NCBI RefSeq assembly: GCF_003402415.2
Contig: NZ_AP036014.1
Coordinates: 1,302,001-1,366,000 of the forward strand
Direction: 5' to 3'
Source: Cupidesulfovibrio sp000226255
GTDB lineage: Bacteria; Desulfobacterota; Desulfovibrionia; Desulfovibrionales; Desulfovibrionaceae
DNA length: 64,000 bases
A program made the translations under genes and the position numbers. Positions 56,451 to 64,000 of the stretch are shown here, piece by piece. Within the stretch, counting starts at the first letter, position 1. Every line of letters starts with the position of its first letter. The notes under the pieces are model-generated. The model was not told where the DNA came from and searched no databases. It worked only from the letters and a program-made list of their open reading frames with translations.

Positions 56451-56623
56451 TTTTCCTGGGGCGCGTCCCCGCAGGGGCGGCACCTTGGGTGCCTTGCGGG
56501 GCGTTACCCTTGTCCCCCGTGCTCGCTGCCGTCGGCCCATCGGCCCGTGCGCGGGTTGCATGCCGTTTGCCGTTCCACGCTGCCAGCCTTACCCAGCAGG
56601 AACATCCGCAGGTGAGCAACGCG

Positions 56624-56653
56624 AAAACGGCGCCCCCTTCAGGGGACGCCGTT
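56624..56653 (-). terminator. Terminator after slyD
   Basis: Minus strand 12-bp stem AACGGCGTCCCC/GGGGGCGCCGTT (one wobble, loop TGAA) followed by TTCGCG. Confidence 0.7.
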
Positions 56654-56718
56654 CATGCATTCGGGCATGGACCGCTGGCGACCCGGCCGGTTGTTCCGGG
56701 CCGGGCGGGGCAGCTTTC

Positions 56719-57141
56719 CTAGCAGATTTCGACCAGTTCGATGTCGAAGGTCAGATCTTCGCCGGCCAGGGGGTGGTTGGCGTCGAGGGTGACATGCTCT
56801 TCGGTGACGTCGGTGACGGTGACGTCAAGTTCGCCGTCGTCGGTCATGAGCTGGAGCATCAGGCCCACTTCGGGCTCGATGTGCGGGGGCACCTGGTCGC
56901 GCGGCACGGTGATGATCATTTCTTCCACATGTTCGCCGTATGCTTCGGCGGCGGGAATGGTGACCTTCACCGACTGGCCCTTGCCAAGGCCGATCACGGC
57001 CTTTTCAAAGCCGGGGATGAGCATGCCTTCGCCCAGGGTAAATTCCAGCGGTTCGCGGTCGCGCGAAGAGTCGAATTCGGTGCCGTCGTCCAGCGTGCCG
57101 GTGTAGTGGACGCGGACGGTATCGCCGTTCTTGAGTGCCAT
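56719..57141 (-). CDS. slyD: FKBP-type peptidyl-prolyl isomerase, SlyD-like
   Basis: 140 residues; SD AAGGAG. FKBP core KNGDTVRVHYTGTLDDGTEFDSS and PLEFTLGEGMLIPGFEKAVIGLGKG, interrupted by the insert-in-flap (IF) chaperone domain (about 70-120) typical of SlyD. It lacks the long His-rich nickel-binding tail of enterobacterial SlyD. It folds proteins in the cytoplasm. It is monocistronic. Confidence 0.92.
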   Translation of the reverse strand: MALKNGDTVRVHYTGTLDDGTEFDSSRDREPLEFTLGEGMLIPGFEKAVIGLGKGQSVKVTIPAAEAYGEHVEEMIITVPRDQVPPHIEPEVGLMLQLMTDDGELDVTVTDVTEEHVTLDANHPLAGEDLTFDIELVEIC

Positions 57142-57294
57142 TTGGGGCTCCTTGGGGGAGAATCTGTGATGATGTCCGCCAGCCGGATCGCCAGGGGCGG
57201 CAATGGCCCCGGCGAGCGGGCGGACCCGCCGACAATCGCCCGCCGGGTGCGGAATGTCAAAACTTATTCTGGCGGGGGCCCTGCCGGGGCGGGC

Positions 57295-58497
57295 CTACCC
57301 CTCTGCGGCGGGCGCATCCCATCCGGCGCACAGCAGCGCGGCGGCGCGGCACAGCACCTCGGTCCCCACGGGCAGGCAGGCCTCGTCCGGGGCAAAGCGC
57401 GGGTTGTGCACCGGGGCCACGCCCGGCCCGCCGCACCCCACGAAGAAGAAGCACCCCGGCACGCGCTGCAGGAACATGGAAAAATCCTCGCCGCCCATGG
57501 TGGGCAACGGCTCCACCACGTGCTGTGGCCCCACGGCGTCCAGCGCAGCCCGGCGCACCACGGCCGCCGCGCGCGGCTCGTTGATCACCGCCGGATGGCA
57601 CCAGTGGAAATCCAGGCGATGGGTGGCTCCCATGGCCGCGCATACCCCGCCCGCCACCTGGTTGATGCGCTGCTCCCACAGGTTGCGCACCTCGGGCGCG
57701 AAGGCCCGCACCGTGCCCGTCATGCGCGCCTCGCCGGGGATGACGTTGTATGCCGTGCCCGCGTGCAACTCGCCAATGGTCAGGATGACCGGCTCCAGCG
57801 GGCTGGTCATGCGGCTGACCACCCGTTGCAGCGCGCCCACCACCTGGGTGGCCGTTTCGAGCGCATCCACGCACAGGTGCGGGTTGGCCGCGTGCCCGCC
57901 CTTGCCCTGCACGGTCAGTTCAAAGCGGTCCATGGCCGCCATGAGCGGGCCGGGCTTCACCCCCACGGAACCGGCGGGCAGTTCGGGCCAGACGTGCGCG
58001 CCAAGGCATACATCAACCTTGGGGGCGTCCAGCACGCCCTCGGCGATCATGGGCTGCGCGCCGCCGGGGCCTTCCTCCGCCGGTTGGAACAGGAACAGGA
58101 TGCGCCCGCGCAACGCGCCGGGGCTCTCGGCGGCCAGCGCGGCCAGCACCCGCGCCGCGCCAAGCAGCATGGCCATGTGCATGTCGTGCCCGCAGGCGTG
58201 CATGCGGCCGGGGTGCTCCGAGGCGTAGGGCAGCCCCGTGGCTTCGGTGATGGGCAGGGCGTCCATGTCCGCGCGCAGCATCACCGTGGGGCCGGGCCGC
58301 CCGGAGTCGAGCAGGGCGGTGACGCCGGTTCCGGCGATGCCGGTGCGCACGGGCAGGCCCAGCGCGGTCAGTTCTTCGGCCACCAGGGCGGCTGTGCGCA
58401 CCTCGTTGAAGCCGGTTTCGGGGATGCGGTGCAGACGGCGGCGCAGTTCCACGATGTGCGGTGCGGCAGCGCGGACGCGGGCGGAAAGGGAATCCAT
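57295..58497 (-). CDS. M20D-family amidohydrolase
   Basis: 400 residues from the ATG at 58497 (AGGAGA upstream). Metal ligands MHACGHDMHMAM, FLFQPAEEGPGG (catalytic Glu), GAHVWPELPAG and MGGEDFSMFL match the IAA-amino acid hydrolase / aminoacylase / N-acetyldiaminopimelate deacetylase family. It likely removes an N-acyl group from an amino acid. Divergent from a regulator and lysA, so an N-acyl-diaminopimelate substrate is possible, though only by context. Confidence 0.87.
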   Translation of the reverse strand: MDSLSARVRAAAPHIVELRRRLHRIPETGFNEVRTAALVAEELTALGLPVRTGIAGTGVTALLDSGRPGPTVMLRADMDALPITEATGLPYASEHPGRMHACGHDMHMAMLLGAARVLAALAAESPGALRGRILFLFQPAEEGPGGAQPMIAEGVLDAPKVDVCLGAHVWPELPAGSVGVKPGPLMAAMDRFELTVQGKGGHAANPHLCVDALETATQVVGALQRVVSRMTSPLEPVILTIGELHAGTAYNVIPGEARMTGTVRAFAPEVRNLWEQRINQVAGGVCAAMGATHRLDFHWCHPAVINEPRAAAVVRRAALDAVGPQHVVEPLPTMGGEDFSMFLQRVPGCFFFVGCGGPGVAPVHNPRFAPDEACLPVGTEVLCRAAALLCAGWDAPAAEG

Positions 58498-58683
58498 GAA
58501 GTCTCCTGCCGCATCCCCGGAGGGGGCGGCGATATGCGGTGCCGCTGCCCCTTCGGGACGCGGCCCATGACGCAACGCAGGGCGCGGCGCGCGGGATGCG
58601 CGGGGCGCGCGCCTACGGCGTACCAATGACGCTGCGGGCGCGTCATGACCGACACGCAGTTGGCCGGATTCGCGGCTTGGGCG

Positions 58684-58712
58684 TTGACAAGCCGCGCCCG
58701 CAAGTTTAGTAG
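58684..58712 (+). promoter_or_regulatory. Promoter of the TrmB-lysA unit
   Basis: TTGACA (58684-58689), 17-base spacer, TAGTAG (58707-58712). Confidence 0.6.
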
Positions 58713-58727
58713 TACCAATCAGTACCA
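58711..58727 (+). promoter_or_regulatory. AGTACCA direct repeat (operator candidate)
   Basis: AGTACCA at 58711-58717 and 58721-58727, exactly 10 bases apart, overlapping the transcription start expected from the promoter above. Same-face spacing is what a DNA-binding dimer or tandem pair would use. Autoregulation by the TrmB-type protein is a guess. Confidence 0.4.
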
Positions 58728-58939
58728 CGCATAAGGTCTTCTTCGCCACGCACGGGATCCGGTGCCGCCTTGGGCAGCAACTGCCAAGGCGCACGGAGCG
58801 GGCAAAAGAACGCCACGGACGGTGTACGGGCGCAGTGTAGCGCAAGGCGGCATCGCCGTCAGCCCCGCCGCCGCATTGCCGTCCGGCGGCCCTCATGCAT
58901 CGGTACCCCGCCGCCCGGCGGGCCTTTGGAAGGAAGCAC

Positions 58940-59677
58940 ATGGAACTCATTCAGGCGTTGCGCAAGTTCGGTTTCACCCAGCAGGAATCGTTGATGTATC
59001 TCACCCTGCTGCGGCACGCGGGCCAGAATCCCATGACCGGGTACGAGGCGGCCAAGGCCGCCGGAATTTCGCGCTCCAACGCCTATGCGGCGCTGTCGAG
59101 CCTGGTGGAAAAGGGCGGGGCCGTGGTGGCCAGCGGCGACACCAGCCGCTACATGGCCATCCCGCGCGAGGAACTGCTGCTGAACCTGCGGCGTGACGCC
59201 GAAGGCACGCTGGCCTTCCTCGAAGCCCACCTGCCCGAGACGGAGCCCGACGAGACGCCCTACCTGACCGTGGCGGGGCTGCGCAACACCGAGGACAAGA
59301 TCCGCAACATGCTGCACCTGGCGCGGCTGCGGGTGTACGCCTCGATGCACGCGGACAACGTGGCGCTGTTCCGGCGCGAGTTCGACGACTGCGTGGCGCG
59401 GGGGCTGAAGGTGGTGTTGCTGTCCAACGCCGATCCGGGCATCGCCGGGGCCACCTTTCTGAAGAACCAGGCGGGCAGCGGCCACGTGAAGCTCATCGCC
59501 GACACCAGCGAGGTCATCGCGGGCCTGCTGGAGCCGGGCGTGAGCGGGCGCTGCCTGTATTCGCGCAACGAGCACCTCGTGTACCTGATGCGCGAGGCCA
59601 TACTGCACGAAATGGAACTGATCCGCATCCGCGCCGCCATGCCGGGCGCAGCAGCGGACCCCGTTTCGGACAACTGA
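58940..59677 (+). CDS. TrmB-family transcriptional regulator
   Basis: 245 residues from the ATG at 58940 (GGAAGGA upstream). The winged helix of TrmB/sugar-specific type (ALRKFGFTQQESLMYLTLL...MTGYEAAKAAGISRSNAYAALSSLVEKG) is followed by an alpha/beta effector domain (about 105-235) with the pattern YASMHADNVALFRREFDDCVARGLKVVLLS, related to TrmB effector domains. TrmB is best known in archaea; bacterial members are fewer. It is 67 bases upstream of lysA on the same strand, so it may control lysine synthesis. Confidence 0.82.
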   Translation: MELIQALRKFGFTQQESLMYLTLLRHAGQNPMTGYEAAKAAGISRSNAYAALSSLVEKGGAVVASGDTSRYMAIPREELLLNLRRDAEGTLAFLEAHLPETEPDETPYLTVAGLRNTEDKIRNMLHLARLRVYASMHADNVALFRREFDDCVARGLKVVLLSNADPGIAGATFLKNQAGSGHVKLIADTSEVIAGLLEPGVSGRCLYSRNEHLVYLMREAILHEMELIRIRAAMPGAAADPVSDN

Positions 59678-59744
59678 CGCACCACCGGCCGGACGCACCG
59701 CGGCAATCCGCGGGTCCGACGCCGGAAACACGACGGAGACCTTC

Positions 59745-61010
59745 ATGCCCAACGTTCGTTCCACGTACACCGATGCGGTCGGCTTCTTCGGCCGGACCAC
59801 GCCCGAAGAATTGGTGGCCGCCTTCGGCAGCCCCCTGTACGTCTACAGCGAGGATATGCTGCGCGCCCGCTGCCGCGAGATGAAGGCCCTTTCGTCGCAC
59901 CCCGGCTTTTTCGTGAACTATTCGGCCAAGGCCAACACCAACCTCTCCCTGCTGCGCATCGTGCGCGAGGAAGGGCTGGTGGTGGACGCCATGTCGCCCG
60001 GCGAAATCCACGTCAACAAGGCCGCCGGGTTCACCCCGGACCAGATCCTGTACGTGTGCAACAACGTGTCCGAGGCGGAACTGGCCAATGCCGTGTCGCA
60101 CGGCCTGCTGGTGAGCGTGGATTCGCTGGCGCAGTTGGACACCCTGGGCAGGGTGAACCGGGGCGGCAAGGTGATGGTGCGCTTCAACCCCGGCATCGGC
60201 GCGGGGCACCACCAGAAGGTGGTCACGGCGGGCAAGGCCACCAAGTTCGGCGTGGACCCGTCCGACGCCTCGCTGGCCGAGTTGCGGGCCATCCTGGCCA
60301 AGCACGACATGACCCTGGTGGGCATCAACCAGCACATCGGCTCGCTGTTCCTTGAGCCGGAAGGGTACGTGGCGGCGGCGGAATTCCTGCTGTCCGTGGC
60401 CGAGAAGTTCGACACCGTGGAGGTCATCGACTTCGGCGGGGGCTTCGGCATTCCCTATCGCAAGTACGAGGACCAGCCCCGGCTGGACCTTGCCGCCACG
60501 GCGGAGCGCCTGCACGCGCTCATCAGCGGCTGGTCGGAACGCACCGGCTACAAGGGCCGCTTCTACATCGAGCCGGGCCGCTACGTGGTGGCCGAATGCG
60601 GCCTGCTGCTGGGCACCGTGCACGCCACCAAGCACAACGGCCCCACCCGCTACGTGGGCACCGACCTTGGCTTCAACGTGCTGGCCCGGCCGATGATGTA
60701 CGACGCGCACCACGACATCGAGGTGTACCGCACGGGCGGCACCCCCGACGCGGCCCTGCACCCCCAGACCGTGGTGGGCAACATTTGCGAGAGTGGCGAC
60801 ATCATGGCCAAGGAACGGCAACTGCCCGCCATCCAGGAGGGCGACATCCTGGGCGTGCTGGACGCCGGGGCCTACGGCTACGCCATGAGTTCCACGTACA
60901 ACCAGCGGCTGCGCCCCGCCGAGGTGCTCATCGGTCTTGATGGCCAGCCCCGGTTGATTCGCCGCCGGGAAGAGCTTTCGGATTTGATGCAACTCTTTCC
61001 TGACGCCTAG
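59745..61010 (+). CDS. lysA: Diaminopimelate decarboxylase
   Basis: 421 residues; SD ACGGAGAC. PLP-dependent fold III decarboxylase: Lys in NYSAKANTNLSLL binds PLP, GINQHIGS, FGGGFGIPY (phosphate-binding glycines), YIEPGRYVV and the ICESGDIM Cys motif of the active site from the partner subunit, then DAGAYGYAMSS. It makes lysine from meso-diaminopimelate. It ends 12 bases from the convergent bioD stop, with a GACGCCT/AGGCGTC hairpin spanning both stops. Confidence 0.95.
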   Translation: MPNVRSTYTDAVGFFGRTTPEELVAAFGSPLYVYSEDMLRARCREMKALSSHPGFFVNYSAKANTNLSLLRIVREEGLVVDAMSPGEIHVNKAAGFTPDQILYVCNNVSEAELANAVSHGLLVSVDSLAQLDTLGRVNRGGKVMVRFNPGIGAGHHQKVVTAGKATKFGVDPSDASLAELRAILAKHDMTLVGINQHIGSLFLEPEGYVAAAEFLLSVAEKFDTVEVIDFGGGFGIPYRKYEDQPRLDLAATAERLHALISGWSERTGYKGRFYIEPGRYVVAECGLLLGTVHATKHNGPTRYVGTDLGFNVLARPMMYDAHHDIEVYRTGGTPDAALHPQTVVGNICESGDIMAKERQLPAIQEGDILGVLDAGAYGYAMSSTYNQRLRPAEVLIGLDGQPRLIRRREELSDLMQLFPDA

Positions 61011-61022
61011 TCCGGTCAGGGG

Positions 61023-61760
61023 CTAATCAGGCGTCGTCACCCCGTCCAGCACGTCGAGCATGCGCCGCAAGGGCGCGAAGGCGGCGTCGGGCGGATGCAG
61101 CAGATTTTCGATGGGCGGCACCACGCCGCTCACCGGAAAACCGGACAGCATGGCTACCGCCTCCATGTTGTCCCGCACAAGGTCCGGGGATGCGGAACGT
61201 TCCTTGGTGTGAACGAAAACGATCCCTGCCGGTTCCATCCCTCTCCGGACCAGCGCCTCCACCGAGAGGAGCGTGTGGTTCACGGTGCCCAGCCCCGCCC
61301 GCGCAACCAGCACGGGACGGGCGTCGGCGGCCCGGATGCAGTCGATGCACAGGGCCTTCGGCGTGAACGGCACCATCAGGCCGCCCGCGCCCTCAAGGAC
61401 CAGTGAGGCGTGTTCACTGCGCAGACATGCCAGACTGCGCACCAGGTCTTCCGTCTCCACGCCGCGCATTTCGTCCCGCGCGGCGTGGAGCGGAGCCTTA
61501 GGCGCCGCGAAGCACCACCCCACCGCCTCCGCCGGGTCGCGCCCGGCAAGTTCCGGAACGTGCCGGTACACGAAGGCCGCGTCGCTGTCCGTGTCGCACG
61601 GGTTCCTGCACCCGGTCTGCATGGGCTTGGCGTAGAAGGGCCGCTCCCCCCGCGCGAACAGTTCGCGAACCAGCAGCATTGAAGCCACCGTCTTGCCCAC
61701 GCCCGTGTCCGTGCCCACCACGAACAGGGCGCGGGAGGGGGGGATGTTCATTGCGTTCAT
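61023..61760 (-). CDS. bioD: Dethiobiotin synthetase
   Basis: 245 residues; the ATG overlaps the bioF TGA (ATGA), so translation is coupled. P-loop GTDTGVGKTVAS, KPMQTG (substrate-binding Lys), EGAGGLMVPF and RAGLGTVNHTLLS are the BioD signatures. It closes the ureido ring of dethiobiotin with ATP and CO2. It is the last gene of the biotin operon in the window. Confidence 0.94.
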   Translation of the reverse strand: MNAMNIPPSRALFVVGTDTGVGKTVASMLLVRELFARGERPFYAKPMQTGCRNPCDTDSDAAFVYRHVPELAGRDPAEAVGWCFAAPKAPLHAARDEMRGVETEDLVRSLACLRSEHASLVLEGAGGLMVPFTPKALCIDCIRAADARPVLVARAGLGTVNHTLLSVEALVRRGMEPAGIVFVHTKERSASPDLVRDNMEAVAMLSGFPVSGVVPPIENLLHPPDAAFAPLRRMLDVLDGVTTPD

Positions 61761-63187
61761 GATTGATCCCCGGGGGCACCGCCCCGCTTTGCTTCCTCTT
61801 TATTCCACGCGCGGGTCAGCAACTCCACGCAACGTGCCACGTCGTCCACCCGGTGCAGGGCGGTAAGCCCCAGGCGCAGCACGGCCGCGCCGCGCCCCAC
61901 GGTGGGGTGGCGCGCGGCCAGGGCCAGCACGCCGGGGCCGCCGTCGTCCGGTTCGCGCAGCTTTGCGGCAAGGCGCGTGCAGCGGGCCTCGTCGCCCACA
62001 TCCACGCAGACCACGTGCGCGCCCTCTCGCACCGGCAAGCCTTCGGCGCGCAGCCCGTCGCGCAGGGCCGCGCCCAGCGCGGCAAGGTGGTGGCGGCGGT
62101 CGTCCAGCCGGGGCAGCAGGTCCAGCAGGGCCAGGCAGCATGCGGCGTGCGCCTCCGGCAGGGCGGTGGAATGGATCACTGGCGAGGCCAGGTTTTCCAG
62201 CGCATTGCGGGTGCCGCGCGGCAACAGCAGAAATGCCCCGAACAGCCCCAGCGCCTTGCCCAGCGTGCCCACGGCGGCGTCGGCCACACCATGCGCCCGG
62301 CCGCGCCCGCCCGTGCCCAGGACGCCGAAGGCGTGCGCCTCGTCCACGATGACGAAGGCCCCGTGTTCGCGGGCCACCGCGCCAAGGCGCGCCATGTCCG
62401 GCAGGGTGGAGTCCATGCTGTACAGCGATTCGGCCAGGATAACGGGCTGGGGGGCGTCCGTGTCGGCGGTCGCCCCGCAGGCGGGCGGGACGCTGTTCCC
62501 TCCGTCGGCCTCGGCCCGCCACGCGGCCAGACGGCGCGACAGGTCGTCCATGTCGCCGTGGCGGTGGGTGTGCAGCCGCGCGCCGGTGGGCGGCAGGGCA
62601 TGGGCCATGCTGGCGTGCACCCTGCGGTCCAGGAACACGGCGTCGCCGTGGCCCAGCAATCCCCACAACAGCGCCAGATTGGCCTGGTAGCCGCTGGGCA
62701 GGAACAGGCATTCGGCATAGCCGAAATAGTCGGCCCAGGCGGCTTCGGCCTCGGCCGCCAAGGCGGTGTGCCCGGCGGCCAGGCGCGAGGCCGTGCCCGA
62801 GGGCGCGTGGCGGGCGAAACAGGCGGCCACCGTGCCCCGCCATTCCCCGTCGGCGGCAAGGCCGAGGTAGTCGTTGCCCGCGAAGTGCAGCAGGGGGCGG
62901 CCGTCCATGCGCACCAGCGCCGGGGAGGGGGAACCCGCCGTCCTGGCGGTCACGCCGGTTCCGGTGAAGGGTGCGGCAGGGGCGGACACGGGCAGCCCGT
63001 CGAGCAGCAGGGCGCTGCGCCCAAGCCCGGCGGCGCGCAACTCCTCCACCCGCAGGGTCAGGCGCGCGGCCAGCAGGCCGGGAGACACAGGGGGCGGCGC
63101 GGCGGTGGGCGTCGCGCCGGATGGGGCAGTGCCGGACAGGTCAGCGCCGGGCGGATGAGCGTCGGTCAGGCGGGTCTGGTCAGCCAT
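61757..63187 (-). CDS. bioF: 8-amino-7-oxononanoate synthase
   Basis: 476 residues against about 385 in E. coli; the extra part is an N-terminal Pro/Ala-rich 35 residues and insertions near 70-90 and 220-235. PLP enzyme motifs are clear: GNDYLGLA, SGTASRLAAGHTALAAEAE, LFLPSGYQANLA, DEAHAFGVLG, and the PLP Lys in TLGKALGLFGAFL. It condenses a pimeloyl thioester with alanine. The start overlaps the upstream hotdog-protein gene by 22 bases. Confidence 0.93.
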   Translation of the reverse strand: MADQTRLTDAHPPGADLSGTAPSGATPTAAPPPVSPGLLAARLTLRVEELRAAGLGRSALLLDGLPVSAPAAPFTGTGVTARTAGSPSPALVRMDGRPLLHFAGNDYLGLAADGEWRGTVAACFARHAPSGTASRLAAGHTALAAEAEAAWADYFGYAECLFLPSGYQANLALLWGLLGHGDAVFLDRRVHASMAHALPPTGARLHTHRHGDMDDLSRRLAAWRAEADGGNSVPPACGATADTDAPQPVILAESLYSMDSTLPDMARLGAVAREHGAFVIVDEAHAFGVLGTGGRGRAHGVADAAVGTLGKALGLFGAFLLLPRGTRNALENLASPVIHSTALPEAHAACCLALLDLLPRLDDRRHHLAALGAALRDGLRAEGLPVREGAHVVCVDVGDEARCTRLAAKLREPDDGGPGVLALAARHPTVGRGAAVLRLGLTALHRVDDVARCVELLTRAWNKEEAKRGGAPGDQS

Positions 63188-63642
63188 GCGAAGGTCTCTT
63201 GGTAGCGGGCGGCGAGGACGTCGCCGTTGAAGCGGCTGTTGTAGTTCGTGCGGCCGATGGTCAGGGTGGCGGTCATGTGCGGGGGCACCGCCGTATCAGC
63301 ACCGGGGGCGGCCGGTAGGGGCGTGATGCTGGTGGCGTAGGTGGCGGCGCGGTCGCTTTCGGCCAGCAGATCGGCCCGGATGTGCAGGGTGCCATGCAGG
63401 GCTCCGGCGGACGGCCAGGTGCATTCATCTGCCGTCAGCAGGAAGGCGTGGCGGGCGAACCCGGCTGCCCAGCGGGCGTGCAGTGCGGCCAGTTGGGCCA
63501 TGGCCTCCAGCCCCTGCCACGCGGGGGCGCTGGTGAAGGCGCGGCGGGCCGTGGCCCCGGTTTCGTCGCAGCTGTCCAGCCGATCCAGCAGCAGGAAGCG
63601 GGCAGGTGTATTTTTCGGCAGGGCGGCAACGATGGGCGTCAC
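63166..63642 (-). CDS. Hotdog-fold (FabZ/ApeP-like) dehydratase-like protein of the biotin operon
   Basis: 158 residues; the GTG at 63642 overlaps the upstream TGA (GTGA). LLLDRLDSCDETGATARRAFT and LEAMAQLAALHARW match the hotdog helix of 3-hydroxyacyl-ACP dehydratase-like proteins; HLIRADL and RTNYNSRFNGDV follow. It lacks an obvious FabZ catalytic His at the usual place, so activity is uncertain. By position it should help build the pimeloyl chain. Confidence 0.7.
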   Translation of the reverse strand: MTPIVAALPKNTPARFLLLDRLDSCDETGATARRAFTSAPAWQGLEAMAQLAALHARWAAGFARHAFLLTADECTWPSAGALHGTLHIRADLLAESDRAATYATSITPLPAAPGADTAVPPHMTATLTIGRTNYNSRFNGDVLAARYQETFAWLTRPA

Positions 63643-64000
63643 AACCGCACCACCAATGCCGCGTTCTGCCCGCCGAAGCCGAAATTGAGCAGCAGCCCGA
63701 TGGAGCCATTCCCGTTGCCGGGCAGGGGGCGCGTCCGGCGCACCCGGCGCACAAAATCCAGCCGCCCGCTTTCCGGCGCGGACAGGTTGCGCACTGGCGG
63801 CAGAAAGCCCTCCGCCGTACAGGCCAGCAGCACGGCCAGTTCCACCGCGCCGCAGGCCGAGGCGCAGTGCCCGGTCCACGACTTTACGGCGGTGACGGCG
63901 GGCGCGTGGCCCGCGTCGGCGAACATTCGTTCCAGCAGACGGATTTCCGCTGCGTCGTTGAGGGCGGTGCCCGTGCCGTGGGCGGCTACCCAGTGCACGT
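63639..64000 (-). CDS. Beta-ketoacyl-ACP synthase (FabF-like), C-terminal part; gene runs off the right edge
   Basis: About 120 residues are visible. HGTGTALNDAAE carries the first catalytic His, KSWTGHCASACGAVE the second His, and NFGFGGQNAALVV the terminal motif of KAS I/II enzymes. The active-site Cys lies outside the window. In the biotin operon it probably elongates the precursor of pimeloyl-ACP. Confidence 0.85.
   Translation of the reverse strand, partial: VHWVAAHGTGTALNDAAEIRLLERMFADAGHAPAVTAVKSWTGHCASACGAVELAVLLACTAEGFLPPVRNLSAPESGRLDFVRRVRRTRPLPGNGNGSIGLLLNFGFGGQNAALVVRL

Larger units (their letters stand above)
56370..56718. other. Convergent feoB-slyD intergenic region
   Basis: 349 bases holding two separate terminators, one for each gene, and no visible ORF of its own. 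Confidence 0.6.
58498..58939. other. Divergent regulatory region (amidohydrolase / TrmB regulator)
   Basis: 442 bases. It contains the promoter at 58684-58712, a 9-bp hairpin CGCGGCTTG/CAAGCCGCG at 58669-58694 overlapping its -35, and the AGTACCA direct repeat just downstream of the -10. No gene seen. Confidence 0.5.

Noticed and set aside
61005..61035. Hairpin across the lysA and bioD stops as a terminator
   Set aside because: The 7-bp GACGCCT/AGGCGTC stem has a 20-base loop and no U tract on either side.

Overview
The window looks like chromosomal DNA of a GC-rich sulfate-reducing deltaproteobacterium of the Desulfovibrio / Nitratidesulfovibrio group. The basis is the 16S sequence type, very GC-rich coding sequence, a biotin cluster that includes fatty-acid-synthesis-like genes, a Fur-type feo locus with two FeoA proteins and a Cys-rich FeoB partner, and small intergenic inverted-repeat elements. 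The genus is an inference from reading, not from a search. No prophage, CRISPR array or transposase gene was seen.

Layout. 1-3.9 kb: a membrane hybrid sensor protein (cut by the left edge) whose kinase core lacks the phospho-accepting His, then a TPR membrane protein. 4.1-9.7 kb: a complete rRNA operon (two promoters, 16S, tRNA-Ile, tRNA-Ala, 23S, 5S, RNase III-type processing stems, terminators). 9.9-17.2 kb: stand-alone genes (EEP-fold hydrolase, inositol monophosphatase family, MFS exporter, Sel1-repeat lipoprotein, rhodanese, QueG-like Fe-S protein). 18.0-21.3 kb: a glycine betaine/proline ABC importer (proVWX) with a MITE-like element between proW and proX. 21.3-24.3 kb: a monofunctional transglycosylase and a PIN-PhoH ATPase.

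24.6-47.7 kb is the centrepiece: a type IV pilus / MSHA-like system. Read right to left it holds a membrane LuxR regulator, a PilM-PilN fusion, PilO, PilP, a lipoprotein secretin, the PilB/GspE ATPase, PilC/GspF, the major pilin, a second PilT-like ATPase, two minor pilins and a 1084-residue minor pilin that fuses a GspJ-like pilin, a CFI-box C-terminal anchor module and a PilX-like pilin with a large ectodomain. A lytic transglycosylase, a DUF4124 protein, PilD, PilT and an ExeA/MshM-like ATPase complete the locus.

47.8-64 kb: tRNA-Leu, an HPt protein and a NarL-type response regulator sharing one palindromic terminator, an orphan oligopeptide ABC ATPase with an M20 peptidase, a Fur-controlled feo locus (possible small ORF, feoA, Cys-rich membrane protein, second Fur box, feoA, feoB), SlyD, an M20D amidohydrolase divergent from a TrmB-type regulator plus lysA, and a translationally coupled biotin operon (ketoacyl synthase, hotdog protein, bioF, bioD) that runs off the right edge.

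The best candidates for something undescribed are: the giant CFI-box pilin fusion; MITE-like elements that sit in the TA of stop codons at three genes and regenerate the stop; the degenerate-kinase hybrid receptor; and the Fur-box-adjacent small ORF. Starts were chosen from visible Shine-Dalgarno (SD) spacing and stop/start overlaps; no similarity search was possible.
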